DNA of 16,878 nt, from assembly GCF_047607725.1 (NCBI RefSeq), contig NZ_JBLKSS010000136.1, positions 1 to 16,878 on the forward strand. The letters are read 5' to 3'. The notes below the pieces were generated by a model. The model made no database searches and was not told the origin of the DNA. It saw only the letters and a program-made list of their open reading frames with translations. The position numbers and the translations under genes are program-made. Shown piece after piece: positions 6,129 through 13,788 of the stretch. The first letter of the stretch is position 1. The number at the start of each line of letters is the position of its first letter. Source of the stretch: JBLKSS01 sp047607725 (GTDB taxonomy: Bacteria > Pseudomonadota > Gammaproteobacteria > Enterobacterales > Enterobacteriaceae).

Positions 6129-7422
6129 AACCACAAATGGTATCTATACAGGCGCATTTTAATTTTTTATGGCATATGCTTGGTTCATTGCACGCTAACC
6201 TAGAGGTTATCAAAAGTAAAGAGAATACCACCACATATTCTATTGAAGTTAAAATAACATCAGTTAAACCATAGAGCAAAGCAGACAATGATAATAGTGA
6301 AATTGGATTATAAAGGAATATCTTGCAGAGACCATTGTTAAAAATCAGCGTGTAATAAAAAAAACCTAAAATATAAATGCCAAATATACCGAACAAAGAG
6401 CCGGCTTGAATAATTTCATTATGCAAGTGAACATCTAGGTATCGAAGTGCATCGGAATTTTGATTTCTTTCAGAATGCAGGAAACTCACTATTTTTTCGT
6501 TTCTAGAGGACTGTGTTTCACCTAACGGTGCATTGATGAATGCCATGACGCCAACACGCCACATCGTAAATCTGGCACCTAGTGAAGTTTTGTCATTACC
6601 ATGTTGATAAAGCGAGACTTCTTGCGATGTTCTATTATAACGTGCTGAAATTAGATTCCAATTAGTGTAGATTATTGATACCAAGGTCAATATGATTAAT
6701 AGCAAGGGAATTGATTTTAATTTTCTATCTTTGAATACCACAGGTAAGATTAGCATGATCACGGCCAATGTATGGATGACCATTGCAGATCTCGTTTCGG
6801 TAAGGAAAACCACATATATCGACAGCAGTCCAGATGAAAAAATAAAATATTGTTTTTTAAGACTTAATCTATCACATATTGTGACAGCTATGAGTACCAG
6901 CGATAATGCGCTGTATTGATATGCGGTGCCTGTGGCTCGATTCATAGCAAAAACTATGCGATCTGATGTCTCAATATATTGCCATATACCATAAATACTT
7001 GCGATGATAAATGTGCCCGATAGTGAAAATATACAACACCGGCGTATAAGCGCACGTTGAGCACTATCGTGATTATATAACCATACAGCATACCAGCTAA
7101 TTACCGCAGCCACAAACCAACGCTTACCAGGTGTGAATAGCGTTCCTTGAGCATTATAAGATATCAATTCACACAATAATGACCAGATGGTGTATAAAAG
7201 TGATATTAGTAAAAGAGGGAGTATAATCTTACAGGTTAAAAGTGAAGATAGACATTCTCTGAAGTTAATCGCTATACCTAGCAAACTCAAATAACCACAT
7301 AAATAGAAAGAAATCCTACTTGTTTTTTCGTCGATAAAAGCTAACGGCAAAATAATAAAAAAAGAACAGAAAAAAAAGGTTGCGATATATCTTTTCATTG
7401 ACTCTTTATTTCCTTCACCCAT
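6127..7422 (-). CDS. waaL: O-antigen ligase family protein (WaaL/Wzy-like)
   Basis: A 431-residue inner-membrane protein with about ten or more hydrophobic helices and one large periplasmic loop, the layout of the O-antigen ligase/polymerase family. Family hallmarks are TETRSA (208-213), SLGARFTMWRVG (280-291) and HLHNEIIQAGSLFGIFGI (332-349), the His/Asn motif of the catalytic loop. WaaL joins undecaprenyl-linked O-antigen to lipid A-core; a Wzy polymerase is the main alternative because the two families look alike. The start at 7422 has GGAG nine bases upstream; an internal Met at residue 9 is another choice. It follows the glycosyltransferase by 15 bases, so they form one operon. Base composition is far more AT-rich than the core genes, suggesting acquisition by transfer. 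Family confidence is high; ligase versus polymerase is moderate. Confidence 0.8.
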   Translation of the reverse strand: MGEGNKESMKRYIATFFFCSFFIILPLAFIDEKTSRISFYLCGYLSLLGIAINFRECLSSLLTCKIILPLLLISLLYTIWSLLCELISYNAQGTLFTPGKRWFVAAVISWYAVWLYNHDSAQRALIRRCCIFSLSGTFIIASIYGIWQYIETSDRIVFAMNRATGTAYQYSALSLVLIAVTICDRLSLKKQYFIFSSGLLSIYVVFLTETRSAMVIHTLAVIMLILPVVFKDRKLKSIPLLLIILTLVSIIYTNWNLISARYNRTSQEVSLYQHGNDKTSLGARFTMWRVGVMAFINAPLGETQSSRNEKIVSFLHSERNQNSDALRYLDVHLHNEIIQAGSLFGIFGIYILGFFYYTLIFNNGLCKIFLYNPISLLSLSALLYGLTDVILTSIEYVVVFSLLLITSRLACNEPSICHKKLKCACIDTICG

Positions 7423-7437
7423 GGCAAAACACTCCGA

Positions 7438-8331
7438 TTACAATATCTTACTTGCCTTCAATTTCAAATATTTTTTCTTATCACTAACTCTAACACATGG
7501 TGATAAAATGAACCTCGCCATTGATATTTTTTTGCACGTGTCGATGAGGAGTTTGATAGAGTCTTCATGCAAATACTCAGGAGGTAATTTTCTTAGTTCA
7601 TTTATTGCGCTGCAATAGGCAATTGCTCCTTGTCTCTTTAGCATCTGAATCTTTATTTTTTCTAAATTCATTCGTTCAGAAATTTGCTTAAAGCTTAAAC
7701 TATGCGTTAAGCTATCTTTTCTTTTTACATAATTATAAAAGCAGCTTTCGGAAAAGAAAACATCTTTGATGAAAGGCAGTATTTTAAGCAAGGTGTATTC
7801 ATCTTCGTAATATTTTTTTTCCTCTATTCCGATTTTTTTTAGTAATGCCGTTTGATAAAATTTACCTGCAAAATGCCCCTGAATTTTCTTTCCTCTCAAG
7901 TATATTTTTATAAAATCCCTCTTTCGTATATATTTTGGAATGCTGTAATTTTTGATACATTTTCCCTCTATTGGTGTAGCAAGTAAGTCGAAATCTTTCA
8001 TTCTTAAAAAAGAAAGTATTTGTTTTAAAAAATCCCCATAAACAGTATCATCACCGTCAAGGATGGTAAAATACTTCCCTTGACAATGATTTAATGCATA
8101 TTGCCTTACTCTTCCTATGTTCTTATACTCAACGCGGAAATAGTAGATCTGTGAATATTTTATGGCGTACTCTTTCATGATTTTAGGAGAATCATCGCAA
8201 GATGAATCATCAACTAATATTATTTCATAATCATATTCATGTTTCATTGCTGCTAACGCGCTATCCAAACATTTAGATATGTACTTTTCAAGGTTATGAA
8301 CTGCAACAACAATAGACAAGGAAATAGTCAT
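7438..8331 (-). CDS. Family 2 glycosyltransferase (surface glycan assembly)
   Basis: A 297-residue cytoplasmic GT-A glycosyltransferase. It begins with the classic MTISLSIVVAVHNLEKYI strand, then EIILVDDSSCDDSP (DDSS at 41-44), a nucleotide-sugar/metal motif ILDGDD (DGDD at 92-95), and an acidic YEDEYT (175-180) in the place of the family's ED catalytic base. The rest is Lys-rich and helical with no membrane segment. It should transfer a sugar from a nucleotide donor to a lipid-linked or core oligosaccharide; the sugar cannot be told. The ribosome site is weak (GGGAT before the ATG at 8331). It is first of the two-gene AT-rich operon with the WaaL-like gene. Length and motifs are intact. Confidence 0.85.
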   Translation of the reverse strand: MTISLSIVVAVHNLEKYISKCLDSALAAMKHEYDYEIILVDDSSCDDSPKIMKEYAIKYSQIYYFRVEYKNIGRVRQYALNHCQGKYFTILDGDDTVYGDFLKQILSFLRMKDFDLLATPIEGKCIKNYSIPKYIRKRDFIKIYLRGKKIQGHFAGKFYQTALLKKIGIEEKKYYEDEYTLLKILPFIKDVFFSESCFYNYVKRKDSLTHSLSFKQISERMNLEKIKIQMLKRQGAIAYCSAINELRKLPPEYLHEDSIKLLIDTCKKISMARFILSPCVRVSDKKKYLKLKASKIL

Positions 8332-8633
8332 TACGTTATCCCAATGTTAATTTATTTTTTTCTTTGTGTAATTTCAATGGCATGTAGCTATTTACTTACA
8401 TAATTTAAAAAGTAAATCATAAATCAAAGTATATAAAACTTTAAATCTATTACTTATTTTTTATAAATTACATTATATAAATAAAAATGATTTATATTCA
8501 TAATACTTCAAGATGTAGTCGTCTCTCCTGCGGAAGACCCGGTCAGAGAGGTCATTGCGCTTTCTCCGTCCGCATCTTAAAGTTAATTGCAATATTAGAA
8601 AAATCTTAATAAGGATTCGATAGTATCATAACA
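8332..8633. promoter_or_regulatory. AT-rich upstream region of the glycan operon
   Basis: This very AT-rich stretch should contain the promoter of the minus-strand glycosyltransferase operon; many A/T hexamers make any single -10 call unreliable. I looked for the JUMPstart/ops element (GGCGGTAG) found ahead of many surface polysaccharide operons and did not see it. Low GC of this sort often attracts H-NS silencing, which is inference. A palindromic repeat lies at 8505-8583. Confidence 0.4.
8505..8583. repeat. Palindromic intergenic repeat element
   Basis: The arms ACTTCAAGATG (8505-8515) and CATCTTAAAGT (8573-8583) are inverted with one mismatch, and GC-rich sequence with a smaller CTCTC/GAGAG pair lies between. 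The body is much richer in GC than the AT-rich flanks. The TACTTCAAGATG edge resembles short palindromic intergenic repeats common in Serratia/Yersinia-type genomes; that resemblance is from memory and not tested. No T tract follows. Confidence 0.5.
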
Positions 8634-8819
8634 ATGCGGATTATAGAAAACGTAGCCAAAAAGAATCTATTTTCATGGAAATTAATTTATTACGATATTA
8701 AACTGGACAACAGTAATTTTGCATTCCCCTATATCTATTGGCGGATTCAGAACTATGGAAGGCATTCACTCTGGAGCAATACACAAGCATGGATAACCTG
8801 CTTCTTTCGACATTGTTGA
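8634..8819 (+). CDS. Hypothetical small ORF, doubtful
   Basis: A 61-residue open frame begins with ATG at 8634. It is rich in Trp, Tyr and Asn and has no domain or signal I recognise. The ribosome site is poor, and other frames through the same DNA are equally gene-like in places (for example a Leu-rich stretch near 8730-8820). It may be a gene remnant rather than a gene. Confidence 0.2.
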   Translation: MRIIENVAKKNLFSWKLIYYDIKLDNSNFAFPYIYWRIQNYGRHSLWSNTQAWITCFFRHC

Positions 8820-8882
8820 CCTGAAATACTGACTGTGTAGTAATCATCTGCGCGAACGCGAGTTAATCATCCGCAATTTTGC

Positions 8883-9330
8883 TTGATAATTTTTTTTTGC
8901 AAACCACTCTGGACTGTCGAAAATAGCTTTTTCTTGGGTTTAAATGAGTCCAAAATTGTCCGCAAATTAGGCCAGAATTTTTTGCATCGCTACAAGGCGA
9001 TGTGTGACGAGCACACCACGGCACGTGATGACATTGTCGCGTTAGAAGCAGAAATGACGTTCATTGCGTGCGTGGCGGAAGTCCGGGCATGGACAGCAGA
9101 GTAGAGGGCTACCTGCGGCGCAGTGGTGTCATGGCGCTACTGTGAAATCAACATTCAGCGCGGTGTGATACTGCGCGAACAGGAAGAGATATCGATGAAA
9201 AGCTGCGCTCACGGCTCCCGCCCTACGGTTGCGGCACTAAAGCCTATTGATAAAATCAGCTCCGCTGCTAACGAAAATGTCCTCAGAGCGCACGCTGGCG
9301 GCACAGGCCGCGTTGATGCAGCAACCGGAA
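8883..9330 (+). pseudogene. Possible phage-derived gene remnant
   Basis: The frame ending at 9104 contains RDDIVALEAEMTFIACVAEV, an acidic helical segment similar in style to the small Ead/Ea22-like accessory proteins of lambdoid phages. After its stop, short pieces in other frames (LRRSGVMALL; EINIQRGVILREQEE) look like the continuation of the same protein broken by indels, up to the border of the IS3 remnant near 9335. The start is unclear. The assignment rests on general composition and weak memory of the family. Confidence 0.3.
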
Positions 9331-9334
9331 CCCT

Positions 9335-9966
9335 GATAAATTCCAGTATCACGCCATGCTCTTCCGTCCATTGCGCTAGCGTGAGCGATATCAGTTTCGG
9401 ACCGTTATCCATCCGCTGTTTCAGAGGATTTCGCGGTTTGTTACTACCCTGTCCAGCACCCGGGCCACCCGTTGTGCCGAAATATTCAGATCGATTTCTA
9501 TCGCCAGGGCTTCACGGTTAAAATTATCCACCACGTCGAATGTCCGCAAGCGTCTGCCACACATCAGCGCATCGTGCATAAAATCACCGGACCCGCTCTG
9601 ATTAAGCGCTTCCGGCGTCGCCAGTGGTGCCGGATTACGCACAGGAAATCGCTGTTTTCCCTTACAATGGACGTTCAGCTTCAGCAGGCAGTAAATTCGG
9701 CGCACTCTTTTATGATTCCATGCTTGCCTCTGCCTGCGCAGTCCCCGGAACAGCTTCTTAAAACCGTATCGCGGATAACGTTCAGCCGTTTCGGTCAGGG
9801 CCTGAACCACCTGCTCATCGCGCCGGACATCAAGTTGATAAAGATAAACCGTCCGGCTCAGCGATAACGTCCTACATGCATGACGTACGCTCATCGCAAA
9901 TTGCGCTTTCAGGTAGCTGACGAGCTCACACTTTATCGCTGGTTTTAAAACTCTTTTCGATGACAT
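9335..9966 (-). pseudogene. IS3-family transposase OrfB, truncated and frameshifted
   Basis: The N-terminal part reads KRVLKPAIKCELVSYLK, SVRHACRTLSLSRTVYLYQ and RYPRYGFKKLFRGLRRQ, which are hallmarks of IS407-group OrfB. The DDE retroviral-integrase domain follows with its first Asp in GDFMHDAL and RTFDVVDNFNREALAIEID. A one-base loss near 9426 moves the frame to LKQRMDNGPKLISLTLAQW, which carries the second Asp. The match ends at GVILEFI near 9335, before the catalytic Glu and the C-terminal third. OrfB would supply transposition catalysis; this copy cannot. Confidence 0.82.
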
Positions 9967-10210
9967 CTTCTAACGCCGGGTTTTCCAGACTGAGATCGGC
10001 AAGCATCTGTTTCAGGCGACGAATTTCATCCTCAAGTCTTTCATCTTTTTGATATCAGAGGCTGCCATACCGCCAAATTTCGCTTTCCAGTGTATGAGCT
10101 GGCTTCAGAGATACCGGCTTCGCGGCAGACATCTTTAGCGTGCGTCCGGCTTCGACTGACTTCAGAACGGCGATGATCTGGTGTTCGGTGAATCGGGCTT
10201 TGCGCAGGAT
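9926..10210 (-). pseudogene. IS3-family OrfA (DNA-binding subunit), multiply frameshifted
   Basis: The pieces in order are KARFTEHQIIAVLKSVEAG, then KDVCREAGISEASS, then WKAKFGGMAASDIKKMKDL, then LEDEIRRLKQMLADLSLE and DVIEK, together a helix-turn-helix followed by the leucine-zipper-like tail of IS407-group OrfA. At least three indels separate them. The expected ATG is replaced around 10205-10210. OrfA normally binds the IS ends and is fused to OrfB by programmed frameshifting. Confidence 0.75.
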
Positions 10211-10290
10211 GCTCTTCTCTGGGGATATAATCAGTATGCCGGAGGAGTTCTAAATGTGAATGGTTCGTTTAAGCAAGCGGGATACCTACA

Positions 10291-10412
10291 CTTTTATCAC
10301 AGGGTATTTTTTCAAATCTAACCTCGAAAACAGAGAGTAACATCAAAAATTCCATTGAAAAAATCGTGCTTCCCGTTGCTAACAGCTGCCAGAAAATGCC
10401 AGACACAATAAC
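10291..10412. other. Short intergenic spacer
   Basis: An AT-rich spacer between the IS3 remnant and the guaA terminator; nothing is recognised in it. Confidence 0.4.
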
Positions 10413-10438
10413 AAAAAAGCCCGCGGTTACGCGGGCTT
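10413..10438 (-). terminator. Factor-independent terminator of guaBA
   Basis: A perfect 9-bp stem, AAGCCCGCG (10417-10425) with CGCGGGCTT (10430-10438) and a four-base loop, is followed on the minus strand by a run of six T (10418-10413). It lies about 50 bases after the guaA stop and fits the end of the guaBA transcript. Confidence 0.93.
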
Positions 10439-10485
10439 AGAGGGGATTTAGTGCATTTACGTGCGGGCAATTGTCAGACGTTAAA

Positions 10486-12063
10486 TCATTCCCACTCTAT
10501 CGTCGCCGGCGGTTTGCCGGAGATGTCATACACCACGCGGGAAATGCCGTCGATCTCATTGATGATGCGGTTGGAAACGCGCCCCAGGAATTCGTACGGC
10601 AGATGCACCCAATGGGCGGTCATAAAGTCGATGGTTTCCACCACGCGCAGCGACACCACCCAGTCGTACTTGCGGCCGTCGCCCATCACGCCGACGGAGC
10701 GCACGGGCAAAAAGACCGTGAAGGCCTGGCTGACTTTGTTATACAGATCCGCCTTGTGCAGCTCTTCGATAAAGATCGCATCGGCGCGGCGCAGCAGATC
10801 GCAATACTCCTTTTTCACCTCACCCAGCACCCGCACGCCCAGACCCGGGCCAGGGAACGGATGGCGATAAAGCATGTCGTACGGCAGGCCCAGCTCCAGG
10901 CCTATCTTACGCACTTCGTCCTTGAACAATTCTTTCAGCGGTTCCACCAAGCCCATTTTCATCTCTTTCGGCAGGCCGCCGACATTATGGTGCGACTTGA
11001 TGACGTGCGCCTTGCCGGTGGCGGAGGCGGCGGATTCGATAACATCGGGGTAAATGGTACCCTGCACCAGCCATTTTACTTCGGTGAGACTCAGCGCCTG
11101 TTCGTCAAACACCTCAACAAACACCCGGCCGATGGTTTTCCGTTTGGTTTCCGGATCGTCGATGCCGGCCAGCGCGGAGAGGAAGCGGTCTTCCGCCGAC
11201 ACATGGATAATGTTCAGGCCATAATGATCGCCGACCATATCCATCACCTGACTGGCTTCGTTGAGGCGCAGCAGGCCGTTATCGACGAACACGCAGGTCA
11301 ATCGCTCGCCGATGGCCCGATGCAGCAGCATCGCGGTCACCGATGAATCCACGCCGCCGGATAAGCCGAGGATCACCCGATCGTCGCCGACCTGCTCGCG
11401 AATGCGCGCCACCGCATCTTCAATAATTTTGGCCGGCGTCCACAGCGGGTCGCACCGGCAAATATCGAGCACGAAGCGTTCCAGCATGCGCTGCCCCTGG
11501 CGGGTATGGGTAACTTCGGGGTGGAATTGAACACCGTAAAACCGTTTTTCTTCGTTAGCCATGATGGCGAACGGGCAAGTTTCGGTGCTGGCGACGGTGA
11601 CAAAATCCACCGGAATGGCGGTGACTTTGTCGCCATGGCTCATCCAGACATCCAGCAGCGGCGTGCCGCCGATGCCGATGTCGTCCTGAATGTCGCGCAC
11701 CAGAAAACTGGTGGTCAACACTTCTACCTGGGCATAGCCAAATTCGCGCTGGGAAGAGCCCTGGACTTTACCGCCGAGCTGCATCGCCATGGTTTGCATG
11801 CCGTAGCAGACACCCAGCACCGGCACGCCCGCCTGAAACACATAGTCCGGCGCGCGCGGGCTGTCCTGCTCTGTGGTGCTTTCCGGACCGCCGGAAAGGA
11901 TAATACCGCGGGGATGGAATTCGCGTATTTGCGCTTCGGTTACATCCCATGCCCAAAGTTCGCAATAGACGCCAAGCTCACGTACCCGGCGGGCCACCAG
12001 CTGGGTATATTGCGATCCGAAGTCCAGAATCAGAATGCGGTGTTTATGGATATTTTCTGTCAT
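10486..12063 (-). CDS. guaA: GMP synthase (glutamine-hydrolysing)
   Basis: Cytoplasmic GMP synthase, converting XMP, ATP and glutamine to GMP in the last step of guanine nucleotide synthesis. It has 525 residues, the same as E. coli. The N-terminal class I glutamine amidotransferase domain has the nucleophile Cys86 in GVPVLGVCYGMQT with His181 and Glu183 in FHPEVTH. The ATP-pyrophosphatase domain follows with the P-loop LGLSGGVDSS (to 241), and the C-terminal dimerisation/XMP-binding domain ends in the invariant-looking PPATIEWE. It lies 114 bases downstream of guaB on the same strand, the usual guaBA operon, and a strong terminator follows. Fully intact, with no frameshift, in contrast to its surroundings. 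Confidence 0.98.
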   Translation of the reverse strand: MTENIHKHRILILDFGSQYTQLVARRVRELGVYCELWAWDVTEAQIREFHPRGIILSGGPESTTEQDSPRAPDYVFQAGVPVLGVCYGMQTMAMQLGGKVQGSSQREFGYAQVEVLTTSFLVRDIQDDIGIGGTPLLDVWMSHGDKVTAIPVDFVTVASTETCPFAIMANEEKRFYGVQFHPEVTHTRQGQRMLERFVLDICRCDPLWTPAKIIEDAVARIREQVGDDRVILGLSGGVDSSVTAMLLHRAIGERLTCVFVDNGLLRLNEASQVMDMVGDHYGLNIIHVSAEDRFLSALAGIDDPETKRKTIGRVFVEVFDEQALSLTEVKWLVQGTIYPDVIESAASATGKAHVIKSHHNVGGLPKEMKMGLVEPLKELFKDEVRKIGLELGLPYDMLYRHPFPGPGLGVRVLGEVKKEYCDLLRRADAIFIEELHKADLYNKVSQAFTVFLPVRSVGVMGDGRKYDWVVSLRVVETIDFMTAHWVHLPYEFLGRVSNRIINEIDGISRVVYDISGKPPATIEWE

Positions 12064-12177
12064 TGATGGCGTATTCCGAGAGCGTATAGCAAAAAAGTAT
12101 CATTGCCCGGCCGGGAAAGTACCGAGCAGAATGGCGTCGGGCCGCCGAGCTGGCATGGCCCGCGCCGGGGAAATTCG

Positions 12178-13641
12178 TTAACCCATGCGGTAGTTCGGGG
12201 ATTCTTTGGTGATGGCGACGTCATGAACGTGGCTTTCCTGAATGCCGGCACCGCTGATACGGACAAATTCCGCTTTGGTACGAAGGTCGTCGATAGTAGC
12301 ACAACCGGTCAGCCCCATACAGGAACGCAGCCCGCCCATTTGTTGATGGACAATTTCCTTCAGGCGACCTTTATACGCCACGCGGCCTTCGATGCCTTCC
12401 GGCACCAGTTTATCGGCGGCGTTGTCGGTCTGGAAATACCGGTCCGACGACCCCTTGGACATCGCGCCCAGCGACCCCATGCCGCGGTAGGATTTGAAAG
12501 AGCGGCCTTGGAACAGTTCGATTTCGCCGGGGGATTCTTCGGTGCCCGCCAACAGCGACCCTACCATGACACAGGCGGCGCCGGCGGCGATGGCTTTGGC
12601 GATATCGCCGGAAAAACGGATGCCGCCGTCGGCGATAACCGGGATCCCCGTACCTTCCAAGGCTTCAACCGCATCAAAAATAGCGGTGATCTGCGGCACA
12701 CCGACGCCGGTGACGATGCGGGTCGTACAAATGGAGCCGGGGCCGATGCCCACTTTCACGGCGCTGACGCCCGCCTCGACCAGCGCGAGCGCACCGGCGC
12801 CGGTGGCAACGTTGCCGCCGATGATTTGCAGGTCGGGGTATTTGGCGCGCGTGTCGCGGATACGCTGTAGCACGCCTTCGGAATGGCCGTGGGAGGAATC
12901 GATAATCAGGACGTCAACGCCGGCGCTCACCAGGGCGTCGATGCGCTCTTCGTTGCTGGCGCCGGCGCCTACCGCCGCGCCGACGCGCAAGCGGCCGTGT
13001 TCATCTTTACAGGCATTGGGTTTACGTTCGGCCTTTTGGAAATCTTTTACCGTTATCATACCGAGCAGATGAAATTGCTCATCCACCACCAGCGCTTTTT
13101 CGACGCGCTTTTCGTGCATTTTGGCCAGCACCACTTCGCGGGCTTCGCCTTCTTTTACCGTCACCAGGCGTTCTTTCGGGGTCATCACGGTGGAAACCGG
13201 CTGGCTAAGATCGGTGACGAAGCGAACGTCACGACCGGTAATGATCCCTACCAATTCATTATCTTCCGTTACCACCGGATAGCCGGCGAAACCGTTGCGC
13301 GTGGTGAGTTCTTTTACCTCGGATAGCGTAGTACTGGGCGTGACACACTGAGGATTGGTCACGACGCCGCTCTCATGGCGTTTCACGCGGCCCACTTCCT
13401 CCGCCTGGCGTTCGATAGACATGTTTTTGTGGATAAAACCAATACCGCCTTCCTGCGCCAGCGCGATAGCCAGGCTGGATTCGGTTACCGTATCCATTGC
13501 CGCGGACAGCATGGGTATATTCAGGCGTATTTTCTGAGTCAATCGGGTGCCGAGATCGGCCGCGTTGGGCAGTACCATGGAGTGAGCGGGAAGGAGCAGA
13601 ACGTCGTCGAATGTCAGAGCTTCTTTAGCAATACGTAACAT
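12178..13641 (-). CDS. guaB: IMP dehydrogenase
   Basis: Cytoplasmic IMP dehydrogenase, oxidising IMP to XMP with NAD+, the committed step of GMP synthesis. It has 487 residues (E. coli 488). The TIM-barrel starts at EALTFDDVLLLPAHSMVLP; two CBS domains occupy about 93-205; the active-site loop GIGPGSICTTR carries the catalytic Cys305, and GGIRFSGDI and GMGSLGAMS form the phosphate and flap regions. The start at 13641 has GGTGAG nine bases upstream. It is first gene of guaBA, divergent from xseA. The promoter region holds a PurR-like box, consistent with purine repression. Intact. Confidence 0.98.
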   Translation of the reverse strand: MLRIAKEALTFDDVLLLPAHSMVLPNAADLGTRLTQKIRLNIPMLSAAMDTVTESSLAIALAQEGGIGFIHKNMSIERQAEEVGRVKRHESGVVTNPQCVTPSTTLSEVKELTTRNGFAGYPVVTEDNELVGIITGRDVRFVTDLSQPVSTVMTPKERLVTVKEGEAREVVLAKMHEKRVEKALVVDEQFHLLGMITVKDFQKAERKPNACKDEHGRLRVGAAVGAGASNEERIDALVSAGVDVLIIDSSHGHSEGVLQRIRDTRAKYPDLQIIGGNVATGAGALALVEAGVSAVKVGIGPGSICTTRIVTGVGVPQITAIFDAVEALEGTGIPVIADGGIRFSGDIAKAIAAGAACVMVGSLLAGTEESPGEIELFQGRSFKSYRGMGSLGAMSKGSSDRYFQTDNAADKLVPEGIEGRVAYKGRLKEIVHQQMGGLRSCMGLTGCATIDDLRTKAEFVRISGAGIQESHVHDVAITKESPNYRMG

Positions 13642-13691
13642 AGCAATATCTCACCAAGGTGGATGTGAAACAGATAAAATATTGCCGTGGC

Positions 13692-13717
13692 ATTATACAG
13701 AACGTAATCGGTTGCCT
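13692..13717 (-). promoter_or_regulatory. guaBA promoter -10 and PurR-like operator
   Basis: On the minus strand a perfect TATAAT (13697-13692) lies about 50 bases before the guaB start. Just upstream, 13717-13702 reads AGGCAACCGATTACGT, matching 12 of 16 positions of the PurR consensus ACGCAAACGTTTGCGT. The box sits where the -35 would be, as at repressed pur promoters; the -35 itself is poor. Box identity is from the pattern; control by PurR is inference supported by E. coli guaBA. Confidence 0.6.
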
Positions 13718-13788
13718 CCAGCACTATTTTCAAAAAATCCTTGCTTACCGTTTCGCAATGAGTAATATCAATCGATTAAGACTTTGCA

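Larger units (their letters stand above)
9335..10290 (-). mobile_element. IS3-family element (IS407-like), degraded remnant
   Basis: The element reads on the minus strand with the usual IS3 layout of orfA then overlapping orfB. Both reading frames are broken and orfB stops short of its third catalytic residue at about 9335. The outer left part is gone, so the remaining boundary is a deletion edge rather than a true IS end. The right end is uncertain; a TG-starting sequence near 10290 is a candidate. It cannot move by itself. Confidence 0.7.

Noticed and set aside
6021..6203. Small plus-strand ORF of 60 codons across the hairpin and the waaL 3' end
   Set aside because: It reads through a hairpin with a T run and opposite waaL; its composition is that of random AT-rich DNA.
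8332..8633. JUMPstart/ops element ahead of the glycan operon
   Set aside because: The GGCGGTAG core was not found on the minus strand in this stretch.
8841..8874. Direct repeat TAATCATCTGC / TAATCATCCGC as the start of a CRISPR array
   Set aside because: There are only two imperfect copies 23 bases apart with no further units; this is not an array.
10471..11346. Long plus-strand open frame of 291 codons opposite guaA
   Set aside because: It is the complement shadow of the intact guaA gene, with His/Gln-rich composition typical of antisense frames and no family motifs.
12104..12113. Palindrome CCCGGCCGGG between guaB and guaA as an attenuator
   Set aside because: A 10-base palindrome without loop, T run or leader peptide is not enough to support attenuation.
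12103..13326. Plus-strand open frames opposite guaB
   Set aside because: They are antisense shadows of a GC-rich conserved gene, with Ala/Gly-rich translation and no recognisable domain.
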